A stretch of 64,000 nucleotides of DNA, from positions 689,001 through 753,000 of the forward strand of contig NC_008783.1 in assembly GCF_000015445.1 (NCBI RefSeq), written 5' to 3'. Under the pieces are notes generated by a model that did not search any database, had not been told where the DNA came from, and was given only the letters and a program-made list of their open reading frames with translations. The stretch comes from Bartonella bacilliformis KC583 (GTDB taxonomy: Bacteria > Pseudomonadota > Alphaproteobacteria > Rhizobiales > Rhizobiaceae). How positions within the stretch are numbered: position 1 is the stretch's first letter; every line of letters begins with the position of its first letter. Of the stretch, positions 18,000-29,181 are shown piece after piece. The position numbers were made by a program, and so were the translations under genes.

Positions 18000-18371
18000 A
18001 TGCCTACCGTAAACCAGTTAATTCGCAAACCGCGTGTAGTTCCGGTTAAGCGTAATAAGGTTCCTGCCCTTCAGGCAAATCCACAGAAACGTGGTGTTTG
18101 CACCCGTGTATATACGACAACACCGAAGAAGCCGAATTCTGCCCTTCGTAAAGTTGCTAAAGTTCGTTTAACAAACGGATTTGAGGTGATTGGTTATATT
18201 CCTGGTGAGGGACATAACCTTCAAGAGCACTCTGTTGTGGTGATTCGTGGTGGTCGTGTGAAGGATTTGCCAGGGGTCCGTTATCACATTATTCGTGGTT
18301 TGCTTGATACGCAAGGTGTTAAAAATCGTAAACAGCGCCGTTCGAAGTATGGCGCAAAGCGTCCGAAATAA
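18000..18371 (+). CDS. rpsL: 30S ribosomal protein S12
   Basis: The product has 123 residues starting [13 protein letters not shown] longer frame upstream is not family-like. S12 sits in the decoding centre. The streptomycin-site segments [11 protein letters not shown] and [13 protein letters not shown] carry the wild-type Lys residues, so no rpsL-type resistance change is visible. An AAGGAAGG site lies before the ATG. First gene of the long cluster reaching to rplQ. Confidence 0.97.
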   Translation: MPTVNQLIRKPRVVPVKRNKVPALQANPQKRGVCTRVYTTTPKKPNSALRKVAKVRLTNGFEVIGYIPGEGHNLQEHSVVVIRGGRVKDLPGVRYHIIRGLLDTQGVKNRKQRRSKYGAKRPK

Positions 18372-18402
18372 ATTGAGAGATAGAGCCTGAGAGATAGAAC
18401 CA

Positions 18403-18873
18403 ATGTCCCGTCGTCATAGAGCAGAAAAGCGTGAAATTAATCCGGATCCTAAATTTGGTGATGTGGTTATTACAAAATTTATGAATGCCATTATGTTTGA
18501 TGGTAAAAAGTCGGTTGCTGAACGTATTGTTTACGGTGCACTTGATGTGGTGGAAGGGAAAGTGAAAACGGATCCAGTAGCGTTGTTTCATCAGGCGTTA
18601 GAAAATGTTGCTCCTCATATTGAGGTTCGTTCACGTCGTGTTGGTGGTGCTACTTATCAGGTTCCGGTAGATGTTCGTCCGGATCGTCGTCAGGCACTTG
18701 CTATCCGTTGGTTAATTAAAGCAGCGCGTGGGCGCAATGAGACGGCGATGATTGATCGTCTTTCTGGTGAATTGGTGGATGCAGCGAATAATCGTGGTAC
18801 TGCAGTGAAGAAGCGTGAAGATGTTCACCGTATGGCTGAAGCTAATCGTGCATTTTCGCATTATCGTTGGTAG
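18403..18873 (+). CDS. rpsG: 30S ribosomal protein S7
   Basis: The product has 156 residues, the normal length. S7 nucleates assembly of the 16S 3' domain and lies at the E site. The motifs [12 protein letters not shown] and [13 protein letters not shown] are typical. It is 31 bases after rpsL and 29 before fusA, so it is in the same transcription unit. In E. coli S7 is the translational repressor of this operon; whether that holds here cannot be seen. Confidence 0.97.
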   Translation: MSRRHRAEKREINPDPKFGDVVITKFMNAIMFDGKKSVAERIVYGALDVVEGKVKTDPVALFHQALENVAPHIEVRSRRVGGATYQVPVDVRPDRRQALAIRWLIKAARGRNETAMIDRLSGELVDAANNRGTAVKKREDVHRMAEANRAFSHYRW

Positions 18874-18902
18874 GTGTATTTTAAAGATCTAAGGCAGATA
18901 GA

Positions 18903-20987
18903 ATGGCTCGCGAATATAAAATCGAAGACTACCGTAATTTTGGTATTATGGCGCATATTGATGCTGGTAAAACCACAATGACTGAGCGCATTTTGTTCTA
19001 TACGGGTAAAAATCATAAAATCGGTGAGACGCATGATGGTGCTTCTACGATGGATTGGATGGAGCAAGAGCAGGAGCGTGGTATCACGATTACATCTGCT
19101 GCAACGACAACCTTTTGGAAGGGGCGTGATGGTCGAAAGCGGCGTTTTAATATTATTGATACGCCTGGGCACGTTGATTTTACAATTGAGGTTGAGCGTT
19201 CTTTGCGTGTTCTTGATGGTGCAATAGCGTTGTTAGATGCTAACGCTGGTGTGGAACCTCAAACGGAAACTGTTTGGCGGCAGGCTGAAAAATATCATGT
19301 GCCGCGCATGGTTTTTGTTAATAAGATGGATAAAATTGGAGCTGATTTCTATCGTAGTGTAGAAATGGTTGGTTCGCGATTGGGTGCTAAGGCGCTTGTT
19401 GTGCAGTTGCCGATTGGTTCCGAAAATGATTTTCAGGGTGTTATTGATCTTGTTGAAATGAAGGCGTTAACCTGGGATGGCTCCATTGGTGCATCGGCAA
19501 TAGTATCTGAAATTCCAGCTGAATTAAAAGAAAAAGCAGAAGAATATCGTGAAAAGCTGATTGAGATGGCGGTTGAAGTTGATGAGGCTGCGACAGAGGC
19601 TTATTTAGAAGGTATTATGCCAACCAATGAGCAGCTTGAGGCTCTTATTCGTAAGGGAACGATAGAAGTTCAATTTCATCCAGTTCTTTGTGGTACGGCT
19701 TTTAAAAACAAAGGGGTTCAGCCACTTTTGGATGCTGTTGTTTCTTATCTTCCTTCACCAGTTGATATTCCAGCTATTGGTGGTATTGATGTTAAGACTG
19801 AAGCTGAGACAGTGCGTGAATCTTCGGATAATGCTCCACTTTCTATGCTTGCTTTCAAAATTATGAATGATCCATTTGTTGGTTCGTTGACTTTTTGTCG
19901 CATTTATTCTGGTAAAGTTCAAAAAGGTATTTCTCTTGAAAATACTGTAAAAGGAAAAAGAGAGCGTTTGGGGCGTATGCTTCAAATGCATTCAAATTCT
20001 CGTGAAGATATTGAAGAAGCGTTTGCAGGTGACATTGTTGCTCTTGCTGGGCTTAAGGAAACGACAACAGGTGACACTCTTTGTGATCCGTTGAAACCTG
20101 TTATTTTAGAACGAATGGAGTTTCCGGAACCTGTTATAGAAATTGCAATTGAGCCAAAAACAAAGGCAGACCAAGAAAAAATGGGTATTGCGCTTAATCG
20201 GTTGGCGGCAGAAGATCCCTCATTTCGTGTTAAGTCAGATGAAGAATCTGGTCAAACGATCATTGCTGGAATGGGTGAGCTTCATCTTGATATTATTGTC
20301 GATCGTATGCGGCGTGAATTTAAAGTTGAAGCTAATGTGGGGCAGCCTCAAGTTGCTTATCGTGAATCGATTACGAAAGTTGCTGAAATTGACTATACTC
20401 ACAAAAAGCAATCTGGTGGTTCTGGACAGTTTGCTCGTGTGAAGATTGTTTTTGAACCTCATGATGGTGATGATTTTGTGTTTGAGTCAAAGATTGTTGG
20501 TGGTGCTGTTCCTAAAGAGTATATTCCAGGTGTTCAAAAGGGAATTGAAAGCGTTATGGGATCAGGTCCTCTTGCAGGCTTCCCTATGCTTGGTGTAAAA
20601 GCTACTCTTATTGATGGTGGCTATCATGATGTTGATTCTTCTGTTTTGGCTTTTGAAATTGCTGCACGTGCAGCATTTCGAGAAGGAGCAAAAAAAGCTG
20701 GTGCACAGCTTCTTGAGCCAATTATGAAGGTAGAGGTTGTTACGCCTGAAGATTATGTTGGTGATGTGATTGGTGATTTGAACTCTCGTCGGGGACAGAT
20801 TTCTGGTACTGAAGCTCGTGGTATTGCTACAGTAGTGAATGCAATGGTTCCTTTGGCAAATATGTTCGGTTATGTAAATACGCTTCGCTCAATGAGTCAG
20901 GGGCGTGCTCAATATACAATGCAGTTTAGTCACTATGAACCTGTTCCTTCGGTTGTAGCTCAGGAGATTCAAAAGAAATACGCGTGA
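18903..20987 (+). CDS. fusA: Elongation factor G
   Basis: The product has 694 residues. The GTPase domain has AHIDAGKTT (P-loop), the switch region [18 protein letters not shown] and NKMDK, followed by the four other EF-G domains. It drives translocation on the ribosome. Full length, no anomalies. An AGGCAGAT site precedes the ATG. Confidence 0.98.
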   Translation: MAREYKIEDYRNFGIMAHIDAGKTTMTERILFYTGKNHKIGETHDGASTMDWMEQEQERGITITSAATTTFWKGRDGRKRRFNIIDTPGHVDFTIEVERSLRVLDGAIALLDANAGVEPQTETVWRQAEKYHVPRMVFVNKMDKIGADFYRSVEMVGSRLGAKALVVQLPIGSENDFQGVIDLVEMKALTWDGSIGASAIVSEIPAELKEKAEEYREKLIEMAVEVDEAATEAYLEGIMPTNEQLEALIRKGTIEVQFHPVLCGTAFKNKGVQPLLDAVVSYLPSPVDIPAIGGIDVKTEAETVRESSDNAPLSMLAFKIMNDPFVGSLTFCRIYSGKVQKGISLENTVKGKRERLGRMLQMHSNSREDIEEAFAGDIVALAGLKETTTGDTLCDPLKPVILERMEFPEPVIEIAIEPKTKADQEKMGIALNRLAAEDPSFRVKSDEESGQTIIAGMGELHLDIIVDRMRREFKVEANVGQPQVAYRESITKVAEIDYTHKKQSGGSGQFARVKIVFEPHDGDDFVFESKIVGGAVPKEYIPGVQKGIESVMGSGPLAGFPMLGVKATLIDGGYHDVDSSVLAFEIAARAAFREGAKKAGAQLLEPIMKVEVVTPEDYVGDVIGDLNSRRGQISGTEARGIATVVNAMVPLANMFGYVNTLRSMSQGRAQYTMQFSHYEPVPSVVAQEIQKKYA

Positions 20988-21051
20988 TTTTTGGGTTGCG
21001 CATTAACTTTAAACTTAGTCCTTGGTTGGGATAAAAATATGGAGAGCTCAA

Positions 21052-22227
21052 ATGGCAAAGAGCAAATTTGAACGTACGAAGCCGCATGTTAATATTGGCA
21101 CGATTGGTCACGTTGACCATGGTAAGACGTCATTGACAGCAGCGATTACGAAGTATTTTGGTGAATTTAAAGCCTATGACCAAATTGATGCGGCCCCTGA
21201 AGAGCGGGCGCGTGGGATTACCATTTCTACTGCACATGTTGAATATGAAACAGATCAGCGTCACTATGCGCATGTTGATTGTCCTGGGCATGCAGACTAT
21301 GTGAAGAATATGATCACAGGGGCAGCGCAAATGGATGGTGCTATTCTGGTGGTTTCTGCGGCAGATGGTCCAATGCCTCAGACCCGTGAGCATATTTTGT
21401 TAGCGCGTCAGGTTGGTGTTCCTGCGATTGTTGTTTTTTTGAATAAAGTTGATCAGGTTGATGATGCTGAGCTTTTGGAACTTGTTGAGCTTGAGGTTCG
21501 GGAGCTTCTTTCAAAATATGATTTTCCAGGGGATGATATACCGATTGTTAAGGGGTCAGCATTAGCTGCTCTTGAAGATTCGGATAAAAGCATAGGAGAG
21601 GATGCTGTTCGTCTTTTAATGAGTGAGGTTGATAGATATATACCGACCCCTGAGCGTCCAGTTGATCAATCATTTTTGATGCCGATAGAGGATGTGTTTT
21701 CGATTTCAGGGCGTGGAACGGTTGTAACCGGTCGTGTTGAGCGTGGAGTTGTTAAAGTTGGTGAAGAAATTGAGATTGTAGGGATACGTCCAACGTCTAA
21801 GACGACGGTTACTGGTGTTGAGATGTTTCGCAAGCTTTTGGATCAAGGTCAAGCCGGTGATAATATTGGTGCATTGCTTCGTGGTATTGACCGTGAGGGG
21901 ATTGAGCGTGGTCAGGTTTTAGCGAAACCTGGTTCCGTGACTCCGCATACCAAATTTAAAGCGGAAGCTTATATTTTGACGAAAGACGAAGGGGGACGTC
22001 ATACGCCGTTTTTTACGAATTATCGTCCTCAGTTTTATTTTCGTACGACAGATGTGACAGGGATTGTTACGCTTCCTGAAGGAACAGAAATGGTTATGCC
22101 TGGTGATAATGTTGCGATGGATGTATCTTTGATTGTTCCTATTGCCATGGAAGAGAAGCTTCGTTTTGCGATCCGTGAAGGGGGGCGTACTGTTGGGGCT
22201 GGTATCGTTTCTAAAATCATCGAGTAA
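21052..22227 (+). CDS. tuf: Elongation factor Tu
   Basis: The product has 391 residues starting [17 protein letters not shown] 21052 with GGAGAGC upstream is preferred over a GTG-type extension. Motifs are [28 protein letters not shown] and the C-terminal barrel domains. It delivers aminoacyl-tRNA. Many alphaproteobacteria keep a second tuf elsewhere; only one is in this window. If the 26-kb unit is tandemly duplicated, a further copy lies to the left. Confidence 0.98.
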   Translation: MAKSKFERTKPHVNIGTIGHVDHGKTSLTAAITKYFGEFKAYDQIDAAPEERARGITISTAHVEYETDQRHYAHVDCPGHADYVKNMITGAAQMDGAILVVSAADGPMPQTREHILLARQVGVPAIVVFLNKVDQVDDAELLELVELEVRELLSKYDFPGDDIPIVKGSALAALEDSDKSIGEDAVRLLMSEVDRYIPTPERPVDQSFLMPIEDVFSISGRGTVVTGRVERGVVKVGEEIEIVGIRPTSKTTVTGVEMFRKLLDQGQAGDNIGALLRGIDREGIERGQVLAKPGSVTPHTKFKAEAYILTKDEGGRHTPFFTNYRPQFYFRTTDVTGIVTLPEGTEMVMPGDNVAMDVSLIVPIAMEEKLRFAIREGGRTVGAGIVSKIIE

Positions 22228-22295
22228 TTAGAATAATTGTTTAGGAGCGCCTTTATTTTTTTTAAGGCATTTCGCATAACAGGGAAATGAAGAGC

Positions 22296-22604
22296 ATGAA
22301 TGGTCAGAATATCCGCATTCGCTTAGAAGCGTTTGATCATCGGATTCTTGACGTGTCAACACAAGAGATTGTGTCGACCGCCAAGCGTACTGGCGCCAAT
22401 GTCCGTGGTCCTATTCCGCTTCCAACGCGGATTGAGAAGTTTACGGTCAATCGTGGGCCACATATTGATAAGAAGAGTCGTGAGCAATTTGAGATGCGCA
22501 CTCATAAGCGTCTTCTTGATATCATTGATCCAACGCCGCAAACGGTAGATGCACTAATGAAGCTCGATCTTTCTGCTGGTGTAAATGTTGAAATCAAGCT
22601 CTGA
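22296..22604 (+). CDS. rpsJ: 30S ribosomal protein S10
   Basis: The product has 102 residues starting [16 protein letters not shown], the standard alphaproteobacterial length; an ATG three codons earlier (22287) is the alternative. S10 is at the 30S head and also forms the NusB-S10 antitermination pair. It is 68 bases after tuf, and I saw no separate strong promoter, so it may be read through from the str genes. Confidence 0.95.
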   Translation: MNGQNIRIRLEAFDHRILDVSTQEIVSTAKRTGANVRGPIPLPTRIEKFTVNRGPHIDKKSREQFEMRTHKRLLDIIDPTPQTVDALMKLDLSAGVNVEIKL

Positions 22605-22631
22605 GGTTTGAGAACAGAAGGAACAAACCCG

Positions 22632-23372
22632 ATGCGTTCAGGTGTAATAACACAGAAGTTGGGCATGACCAGTATCTATAATGACACTGGTGAAAGAGTG
22701 CCCGTAACAGTGCTTCGTTTAGAGAATTGTCAGGTTATTGCTCAGCGTACAGTTGAAAAGAATGGTTATACTGCTGTTCAATTAGGTGTAGGGCTTGCAA
22801 AATTTGAAAAAACCTCAAAAGCTCTTCGTGGGCACTTTTCTAAGGCTTTAGTTGAACCTAAGGCTAAAATAGTGGAATTCCGTGTTAGTTCCGATAATCT
22901 TCTTGATGTCGGTACTGAGATTACGGTAGAGCATTTTGTTCCTGGGCAAAGAGTCGATGTAACAGGAACGAGTATAGGTAAGGGTTTTGCCGGCGTTATG
23001 AAACGGCATAATTTTGGTGGGCATCGTGCTTCACATGGTAATTCAATTACACATCGTGCTCATGGTTCGACAGGTCAGTGTCAGGATCCAGGTAAGGTGT
23101 TTAAAGGTAAAAAAATGGCTGGCCATATGGGGCAGGTGCGTGTAACAACACAAAATGTTGAAGTTGTTTCTATAGATGTTGATCGCGGTTTAATTTTGGT
23201 GCGTGGTGCTGTTTCTGGTTCTAAGGGGGCTTGGGTTTTAGTTCGGGATGCCGTAAAAAAGCGTCTTCCTGATAATGCTCCAAGACCTGCTGGTGTTCGC
23301 AGTCCTGCTAATGTGAAAGTGAAGCCGGCGACTCCAATAGCAGAAGTCTCTGTAGCTGAGGGAGTCGAATAA
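22632..23372 (+). CDS. rplC: 50S ribosomal protein L3
   Basis: The product has 246 residues starting [16 protein letters not shown], with AGAAGGAAC before ATG 22632; a TTG 24 bases earlier is not needed. L3 is an early 50S assembly protein near the peptidyl transferase centre, with the conserved loop [17 protein letters not shown]. Its stop overlaps the rplD start by one base. Confidence 0.96.
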   Translation: MRSGVITQKLGMTSIYNDTGERVPVTVLRLENCQVIAQRTVEKNGYTAVQLGVGLAKFEKTSKALRGHFSKALVEPKAKIVEFRVSSDNLLDVGTEITVEHFVPGQRVDVTGTSIGKGFAGVMKRHNFGGHRASHGNSITHRAHGSTGQCQDPGKVFKGKKMAGHMGQVRVTTQNVEVVSIDVDRGLILVRGAVSGSKGAWVLVRDAVKKRLPDNAPRPAGVRSPANVKVKPATPIAEVSVAEGVE

Positions 23373-23992
23373 TGGATCTTATAATTAAAACTCTTGATGG
23401 TAAAAAAACTGGTGAACTAAGTGTTTCCGAGCATGTTTTCGGTCTTGTTCCGCGAGAAGATATTTTGCAGCGTGTTGTTCGTTGGCAGCTTGCACGTCGT
23501 CAAAAGGGAACGCATAAGGTACAGGGGCGTTCTGATATATCCCGAACTGGGGCAAAAATGTATAAGCAAAAAGGAACAGGGCGTGCTCGGCATTCATCTG
23601 CTCGTGCTCCACAGTTTCGAGGTGGTGGTAAGGCACATGGTCCAGTAATACGTAGTCATGCTCATGGCCTTCCTAAAAAAAGTCGTGCACTTGGGTTACG
23701 TTTAGCTCTGTCAGCGAAGTTTAAGGCAAATGACTTAATTGTAATTGATGAGTTTAATCTCCAAGATCCTAAAACAAAAGTACTTGCTACGAATTTTTCT
23801 AAACTTGGTTTTAATAATGCCTTATTGATTGGTGGCAAAGAGATTGATGTGAATTTCTTTCGCGCAGCATCTAATATTCCTAATATTGATGTTTTGCCTA
23901 TTCAAGGAATTAATGTTTATGATATTCTACGTCGCAGCAAGCTTGTTTTATCAAAAAAAGCTGTTGAAGCCCTTGAGGAGCGTTTCAAATGA
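23372..23992 (+). CDS. rplD: 50S ribosomal protein L4
   Basis: The product has 206 residues. The extended tunnel loop ([20 protein letters not shown]) is present and looks wild type at the macrolide-sensitive region. In E. coli L4 autoregulates the S10 operon. It overlaps rplC by 1 base and rplW by 4 bases, which implies tight translational coupling. Confidence 0.96.
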   Translation: MDLIIKTLDGKKTGELSVSEHVFGLVPREDILQRVVRWQLARRQKGTHKVQGRSDISRTGAKMYKQKGTGRARHSSARAPQFRGGGKAHGPVIRSHAHGLPKKSRALGLRLALSAKFKANDLIVIDEFNLQDPKTKVLATNFSKLGFNNALLIGGKEIDVNFFRAASNIPNIDVLPIQGINVYDILRRSKLVLSKKAVEALEERFK

Positions 23993-24282
23993 CGAATCTT
24001 CGCCATTATGATGTAATTGTCAGTCCAGTTATCAGTGAAAAATCAACTATGATTTCTGAATATGATCAGGTTGTCTTTAATGTTGCATTAAAAGCGACAA
24101 AACCGCAGATTAAGGCTGCTATTGAAGCGCTTTTTGGTGTTAAAGTCAAAGCGGTTAATACGATAACTCGTAAAGGTAAAATGAAGCGCTTTAAAGGCAT
24201 TGTTGGTCGGCAAAGTAATATAAAAAAGGCGATTGTGACGCTAGTTAAAGGTCAATTAATTGATCTTTCTACAGGTCTTTAG
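23989..24282 (+). CDS. rplW: 50S ribosomal protein L23
   Basis: The product has 97 residues. L23 lies at the tunnel exit and docks trigger factor and SRP. The motif VISEKSTMI near the N-terminus and [17 protein letters not shown] in the middle are typical. The ATGA overlap with rplD sets the start. Confidence 0.96.
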   Translation: MTNLRHYDVIVSPVISEKSTMISEYDQVVFNVALKATKPQIKAAIEALFGVKVKAVNTITRKGKMKRFKGIVGRQSNIKKAIVTLVKGQLIDLSTGL

Positions 24283-24296
24283 GGAGACTCGGAAAC

Positions 24297-25130
24297 ATGG
24301 CACTTAAGCACTTTAATCCAACTACGTCTGGGCAGCGACAACTTGTAATTGTGGATCGCTCTGGTCTCTATAAGGGTAAACCTGTAAAAACGCTGACAGA
24401 AGGTTTGTTATCAAAAGGTGGGCGTAATAATTCCGGTAAAATTACTGCTCGTTTTCAAGGGGGGAGACATAAGCGTAGTTATCGATTTATTGATTTTAAG
24501 CGTCTCAAACTTGATGTATCTGCAAAGGTTGAGCGTTTGGAATATGATCCAAATCGTACAGCGTTCATTGCATTAATTCGTTATGAAGATGGACAATTGA
24601 GTTATATTCTCGCGCCGCAACGTCTTGATGTTGGTGATACTGTTGTTGCTGGTTTAAGTGTTGATGTTAAGCCTGGTAATGCGATGCCTCTTGGTAATAT
24701 GCCGGTAGGTGCAATAGTTCACAATGTTGAAATGAAACCTGGAAAAGGTGGTCAGATTGCGCGTTCAGCAGGGGCTTATGCACAATTAGTTGGACGAGAT
24801 CAAGGAATGGCTATTCTTCGGCTCAATTCTGGAGAACAGCGTTTAGTTTCTAGTAATTGTTTTGCGACTGTTGGTGCTGTTTCAAATCCTGATCATGGAA
24901 ATATTAATGATGGCAAGGCTGGTCGTTCACGTTGGCGTGGGAAGCGTCCACATGTTCGTGGTGTTGCTATGAACCCGGTTGATCATCCACATGGTGGTGG
25001 TGAAGGTCGTACGTCGGGTGGTCGTCATCCAGTGTCTCCTTGGGGTAAGCCTACGAAAGGTAAGCGTACACGCTCCAATAAAGCCACTGATAAGTTTATT
25101 ATGCGCTCGCGTCATCAGCGCAAAAAATAA
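24297..25130 (+). CDS. rplB: 50S ribosomal protein L2
   Basis: The product has 277 residues. L2 is required for subunit joining and peptidyl transfer. The signature [17 protein letters not shown] contains the conserved histidine near the peptidyl transferase centre. A GGGAGACTC site precedes the ATG. Normal in all respects. Confidence 0.97.
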   Translation: MALKHFNPTTSGQRQLVIVDRSGLYKGKPVKTLTEGLLSKGGRNNSGKITARFQGGRHKRSYRFIDFKRLKLDVSAKVERLEYDPNRTAFIALIRYEDGQLSYILAPQRLDVGDTVVAGLSVDVKPGNAMPLGNMPVGAIVHNVEMKPGKGGQIARSAGAYAQLVGRDQGMAILRLNSGEQRLVSSNCFATVGAVSNPDHGNINDGKAGRSRWRGKRPHVRGVAMNPVDHPHGGGEGRTSGGRHPVSPWGKPTKGKRTRSNKATDKFIMRSRHQRKK

Positions 25131-25145
25131 GAGAGGTAGTCTAAA

Positions 25146-25424
25146 GTGGTTCGCTCAGTTTGGAAAGGTCCGTTTGTTGACGGCTATCTTCTTGGAAAAG
25201 CAGAGAAGGTCCGTGCAAGTGGGCGTAACGAAGTTATTAAAATTTGGAGTCGTCGCTCTACTATTTTGCCGCAATTTGTTGGTTTGACTTTTGGCGTCCA
25301 CAACGGCAATAAGCATATTCCTGTTTTTGTTTCTGAAGAAATGGTTGGGCATAAATTTGGTGAGTTTGCTCCTACTCGGACCTATTATGGACATGGTGCA
25401 GATAAAAAGGCGAAGAGGAAGTAA
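25146..25424 (+). CDS. rpsS: 30S ribosomal protein S19
   Basis: The product has 92 residues from a GTG start preceded by AGAGAGG. S19 is in the 30S head and pairs with S13. Motifs [11 protein letters not shown] and [11 protein letters not shown] are typical. It is 2 bases from rplV. Confidence 0.96.
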   Translation: MVRSVWKGPFVDGYLLGKAEKVRASGRNEVIKIWSRRSTILPQFVGLTFGVHNGNKHIPVFVSEEMVGHKFGEFAPTRTYYGHGADKKAKRK

Positions 25425-25426
25425 TA

Positions 25427-25816
25427 ATGGGTAAAGCTAAGGTTCTGCGCCAGCTTAAAGATAATGAAGCGAAAGCTGTTACTCGGATGATTCGTGTTAG
25501 TCCGCAAAAGCTCAATTTGGTCGCTGCAATGATTCGTGGTAAGAAAGTTGATGTAGCGCTAGCTGATTTGATGTTTTCGCGTAAGCGTATTGCACAAACA
25601 GTCAAGAAAACTCTTGAGTCAGCGATTGCAAATGCAGAAAATAATCATGATCTCGATATTGATTCGTTAATCGTTTCAGAAGCACATGTTGGTAAATCAA
25701 TTGTGATGAAGCGTTTTCATGTTCGTGGTCGTGGGCGTGCTAGTCGAATTGAACGTCCATTCTCGCATCTTACTGTTATTGTTCGTGAAGTTATTGAAAA
25801 AGGGGAGGCTGCATAA
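25427..25816 (+). CDS. rplV: 50S ribosomal protein L22
   Basis: The product has 129 residues. The core and the tunnel hairpin with [14 protein letters not shown] are as expected, with no insertion or deletion in the macrolide-sensitive hairpin. It overlaps rpsC by one base (ATAATGG). Confidence 0.96.
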   Translation: MGKAKVLRQLKDNEAKAVTRMIRVSPQKLNLVAAMIRGKKVDVALADLMFSRKRIAQTVKKTLESAIANAENNHDLDIDSLIVSEAHVGKSIVMKRFHVRGRGRASRIERPFSHLTVIVREVIEKGEAA

Positions 25817-26526
25817 TGGGTCAGAAAATTAATCCAATAGGGCTTCGTCTCGGAGTTAATCAGACTTGGAGTTCACGCTGGTATGCCGATAGTGGTGAAT
25901 ATGGGCGTCTCTTGCATGAAGATTTAAAAATTCGTTCATACGTAATGGAAGAATTGAAACAGGCAGCTATTTCTAAGGTTATTATTGAACGCCCTCATAA
26001 GAAGTGTCGTGTAACTATTCATTCTGCGCGTCCTGGTCTTATCATTGGTAAAAAGGGTGCTGATATTGAGAAGCTCCGTCATCAGCTTTCGGAAATGACA
26101 AATGCTGAAACTTCGCTCAATATCGTTGAAATTCGTAAACCAGAAATTGATGCGACAATCATTGCGCAATCAGTTGCTCAGCAGCTTGAACGCCGTGTTG
26201 CTTTCCGACGTGCTATGAAGCGTGCTGTTCAATCAGCTATGCGTCTTGGAGCCGAAGGTATTCGTATTAACTGTTCTGGTCGTCTTGGTGGTGCTGAAAT
26301 TGCTCGTATGGAATGGTACCGCGAAGGTCGTGTACCACTTCATACTTTGCGTGCTGATGTTGATTACAGCACAGCAGAGGCTAGGACTGCTTATGGTGTT
26401 TGTGGTGTTAAAGTTTGGGTCTTTAAGGGTGAAATCCTTGAGCATGATCCAATGGCTTCGGAGCATCGTGCTACGAGGAATGATAATTCAAGTTCTTCAT
26501 TGAACCGCCGCCGTGAAAGTGTTTAA
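25816..26526 (+). CDS. rpsC: 30S ribosomal protein S3 (complete copy)
   Basis: The product has 236 residues with an N-terminal KH domain ([20 protein letters not shown] at about 75-95) and the C-terminal domain. It forms the mRNA entry site with S4 and S5. From codon 114 onward it is identical to the partial copy at the left edge of the window. Confidence 0.97.
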   Translation: MGQKINPIGLRLGVNQTWSSRWYADSGEYGRLLHEDLKIRSYVMEELKQAAISKVIIERPHKKCRVTIHSARPGLIIGKKGADIEKLRHQLSEMTNAETSLNIVEIRKPEIDATIIAQSVAQQLERRVAFRRAMKRAVQSAMRLGAEGIRINCSGRLGGAEIARMEWYREGRVPLHTLRADVDYSTAEARTAYGVCGVKVWVFKGEILEHDPMASEHRATRNDNSSSSLNRRRESV

Positions 26527-26562
26527 TTTTTATGATTAAAAAAGGATTTGGAGTAAAGAGCA

Positions 26563-26976
26563 ATGTTGCAGCCAAAGCGCACAAAGTTCCGTAAGCAATT
26601 CAAAGGTCGTATTCACGGTGCTTCGAAAGGTGGTACGGATTTGAATTTTGGTGCTTACGGCCTGAAGGTTGTCGAGCCAGAGCGTATTACTGCGCGTCAA
26701 ATTGAAGCAGCTCGTCGTGCAATTACACGTTACATGAAGCGTTCTGGTCGTGTATGGATACGTGTTTTCCCAGATCTTCCCGTTACATCTAAACCAACTG
26801 AAGTTCGTATGGGTAAAGGTAAGGGAAGTGTTGACTATTGGGCAGCACGTGTTGCGCCTGGGCGTATTATGTTTGAGCTTGATGGTGTTCCTGAAGATGT
26901 TGCGCGTGAAGCTCTTAGGTTGGGTGCTGCAAAGCTACCTATTAAGACTCGTTTCATTCAGCGTATTGTTGAGTAA
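26563..26976 (+). CDS. rplP: 50S ribosomal protein L16 (main operon copy)
   Basis: The product has 137 residues and is identical to the left copy at 407-820. It lies in the usual order rpsC-rplP-rpmC. Conserved [15 protein letters not shown] segment in the C-terminal half. Confidence 0.97.
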   Translation: MLQPKRTKFRKQFKGRIHGASKGGTDLNFGAYGLKVVEPERITARQIEAARRAITRYMKRSGRVWIRVFPDLPVTSKPTEVRMGKGKGSVDYWAARVAPGRIMFELDGVPEDVAREALRLGAAKLPIKTRFIQRIVE

Positions 26977-26988
26977 AGAGGTTAAACG

Positions 26989-27189
26989 ATGAAAGCCAAA
27001 GAATTACGAGCACAAACGCTCGATCAAATAAAGGATGGATTGGCTAGCTTAAAGAAAGAGCAGTTTAATCTGCGATTTCAAAAGGCAACAGGGCAGTTAG
27101 AAAAAACTGCACGTGTTAAGCAAGTTCGCCGTGATATTGCACGTATTAAAACTTTTTTTCGTCAAAAGATGGATGAAAGCAAAGCTTAA
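26989..27189 (+). CDS. rpmC: 50S ribosomal protein L29 (main operon copy)
   Basis: The product has 66 residues with the family motif [20 protein letters not shown]. Identical to 833-1033. It is spaced 12 bases from rplP. Confidence 0.96.
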   Translation: MKAKELRAQTLDQIKDGLASLKKEQFNLRFQKATGQLEKTARVKQVRRDIARIKTFFRQKMDESKA

Positions 27190-27200
27190 GGAAATAAGAG

Positions 27201-27443
27201 ATGCCTAAACGCATTTTGCAAGGCGTTGTCGTTAGCGACAAAAGTGATAAGACTATTATTGTTAAGGTGGAGCGCCGTTATTCTCATCCGCTCCTTCAGA
27301 AGACAGTTCGGCAGTCTAAGAAGTACAAGGCGCATGATGAGAACAATCAATTCAAAATTGGAGATCAGGTTTCTATTCAGGAATCTAGGCCAATTTCGAA
27401 AGATAAGCGTTGGATTGTTGTTAAAGACAGTGTAGTGTGTTAA
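27201..27443 (+). CDS. rpsQ: 30S ribosomal protein S17 (main operon copy)
   Basis: The product has 80 residues and is identical to 1045-1287. It is the last gene of the S10 part of the cluster. The 148-base spacer after it separates the S10 and spc gene groups. Confidence 0.96.
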   Translation: MPKRILQGVVVSDKSDKTIIVKVERRYSHPLLQKTVRQSKKYKAHDENNQFKIGDQVSIQESRPISKDKRWIVVKDSVVC

Positions 27444-27591
27444 ATAAACTGTTTAATTGGTTTAAAATTTATCATTGATTTTATTTCTATTGGTAAATTT
27501 TTCTAGCAATAACTACGCTGTCATTTGGCGGGCAAATCCAGGTATGTTAACAGCATGACTGGATGTGGATATTAAGAAGAGGTGGCCAGTT

Positions 27592-27960
27592 ATGATTCAG
27601 ATGCAAACAAACCTCGACGTTGCAGATAATTCTGGTGCGCGTCGTGTCATGTGCATCAAGGTGCTAGGCGGTTCAAAGCGGAAATATGCTTCGGTCGGCG
27701 ACATTATTGTCGTTTCGGTTAAAGATGTTATTCCTCGTGGCCGCGTAAAAAAGGGTGACGTGATGAAGGCTGTGGTGGTTCGTACCGCTAAAGATATTCG
27801 TCGCGCAGATGGTAGTGTGATTCGTTTTGATAGGAATGCTGCTGTTCTAGTTGATAACAAAAAAGAGCCGATCGGTACACGTATCTTTGGACCAGTTCCT
27901 CGCGAACTCCGTGGTAAAAACCATATGAAGATCGTTTCACTCGCTCCTGAAGTATTATAG
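27592..27960 (+). CDS. rplN: 50S ribosomal protein L14 (main operon copy)
   Basis: The product has 122 residues from ATG 27592, with the same start reasoning as for the left copy. It opens the spc group. The stop TAG overlaps the GGAGG site of rplX. Confidence 0.96.
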   Translation: MIQMQTNLDVADNSGARRVMCIKVLGGSKRKYASVGDIIVVSVKDVIPRGRVKKGDVMKAVVVRTAKDIRRADGSVIRFDRNAAVLVDNKKEPIGTRIFGPVPRELRGKNHMKIVSLAPEVL

Positions 27961-27972
27961 GAGGCGAATATC

Positions 27973-28287
27973 ATGAAGAAGATTCGAAAAGGTGATAGAG
28001 TTGTTATTTTATCTGGTAATGATAAAGGGCGTAGCGGTGAGGTTATAAAAGTGAATCCAGGAGAGAGTAAAGCTCTTGTTCGTGGAATTAATATGGTTAA
28101 ACGTCATCAGCGCCAAACACAAAAGCAAGAAGCTGGAATTATTTCTAAAGAAGCTCCTATTCATTTATCTAATTTGGCGATTGCTGATCCTAAAGATGGT
28201 AAGCCTACACGTGTGGGCTTTCGTATGAATGCAGATGGTGGTAAGGTTCGTTTTGCCAAGCGTTCAGGAGAATTGATTGATGGCTGA
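27973..28287 (+). CDS. rplX: 50S ribosomal protein L24 (main operon copy)
   Basis: The product has 104 residues with a KOW motif at residues 4-23. Identical to 1817-2131. It overlaps rplE by 8 bases. Confidence 0.96.
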   Translation: MKKIRKGDRVVILSGNDKGRSGEVIKVNPGESKALVRGINMVKRHQRQTQKQEAGIISKEAPIHLSNLAIADPKDGKPTRVGFRMNADGGKVRFAKRSGELIDG

Positions 28288-28837
28288 AGAAAAACAAAAG
28301 CCGCGCATGAAAGTGCATTATGTTGGAGTCATTCGTAAAATACTTCAGGAGAAATTTCATTATAAAAATGAAATGCAGATTCCGCGCGTTGATAAAATTG
28401 TGATCAACATGGGAATTGGTGAGGCAACTTCCGATTCCAAAAAACCATCTATTGCAGCTGGAGATTTGTCATTAATAACAGGTCAAAAGGCTGTTGTGAC
28501 TTATGCAAGTAGCTCTATTGCAGGCTTTAAAGTTCGTGAAGGAATGCCACTTGGAGCTAAAGTTACCTTACGTAAGGATCGTATGTTTGAGTTTTTGGAT
28601 CGTCTTGTCACGATTGCACTTCCACGGGTTCGTGATTTTCGTGGTCTAAATCCAAAAAGCTTTGATGGTCGTGGCAATTTTGCTATGGGTATTAAAGAGC
28701 ACATTGTATTTCCAGAGATTAACTATGATAAAGTTGATCAAATTTGGGGCATGGATATTATCGTTTGTACGACAGCAAAGACGGATGATGAGGCGCGTGA
28801 ATTATTGCGTGCATTTAATTTTCCGTTTCGTTCGTAA
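28280..28837 (+). CDS. rplE: 50S ribosomal protein L5 (complete)
   Basis: The product has 185 residues, the normal length, starting [12 protein letters not shown]5 binds 5S rRNA in the central protuberance. It contains [20 protein letters not shown], the conserved motif that the left copy loses after LNPK. This is the only whole rplE in the window. Confidence 0.97.
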   Translation: MAEEKQKPRMKVHYVGVIRKILQEKFHYKNEMQIPRVDKIVINMGIGEATSDSKKPSIAAGDLSLITGQKAVVTYASSSIAGFKVREGMPLGAKVTLRKDRMFEFLDRLVTIALPRVRDFRGLNPKSFDGRGNFAMGIKEHIVFPEINYDKVDQIWGMDIIVCTTAKTDDEARELLRAFNFPFRS

Positions 28838-28861
28838 CGGCAAATGTAGCGAGGTAAAGTT

Positions 28862-29167
28862 ATGGCTAAAGTAAGTGCCGTTGAGAAGAATAAGCGTCGC
28901 GAAATGATGGCGAAGCGTTATGCTGCGCGTCGTGCGCGTTTGAAAGCGATTGTGATGGATCAGAAGGTTTCGCTTGAAGAGCGATTTAAAGCTTCTATTC
29001 AATTGGCGGAATTGCCACGTAATTCTGCAAGGGTTCGTGTTCGTAATCGTTGTGAGGTTACTGGTCGTCCACGGGCTTATTATCGTAAATTACAAATGTC
29101 ACGTATTGCATTGCGTGAACTTGGTTCTCTGGGGCATATTCCCGGTGTTGTTAAGTCTAGTTGGTAA
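28862..29167 (+). CDS. rpsN: 30S ribosomal protein S14 (zinc-free type)
   Basis: The product has 101 residues, the long form without CxxC zinc knuckles (only one Cys). The C-terminus is [18 protein letters not shown]14 is in the 30S head. It is 24 bases after rplE, with GCGAGG upstream. Confidence 0.96.
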   Translation: MAKVSAVEKNKRREMMAKRYAARRARLKAIVMDQKVSLEERFKASIQLAELPRNSARVRVRNRCEVTGRPRAYYRKLQMSRIALRELGSLGHIPGVVKSSW

Positions 29168-29181
29168 GAGGAAGTTACAAA

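Larger units (their letters stand above)
26157..28656. repeat. Right copy of the 2.5-kb direct repeat of ribosomal protein genes
   Basis: This copy corresponds to 1-2500 at an offset of 26,156 bp. Here the segment is embedded in a complete and colinear S10/spc operon, so this copy continues normally beyond 28656 into the rest of rplE. The last shared bases are TCTAAATCCAAA; the next base differs. The direct orientation means recombination between the copies could delete or amplify everything between them, including valS, fusA and tuf. Confidence 0.97.
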
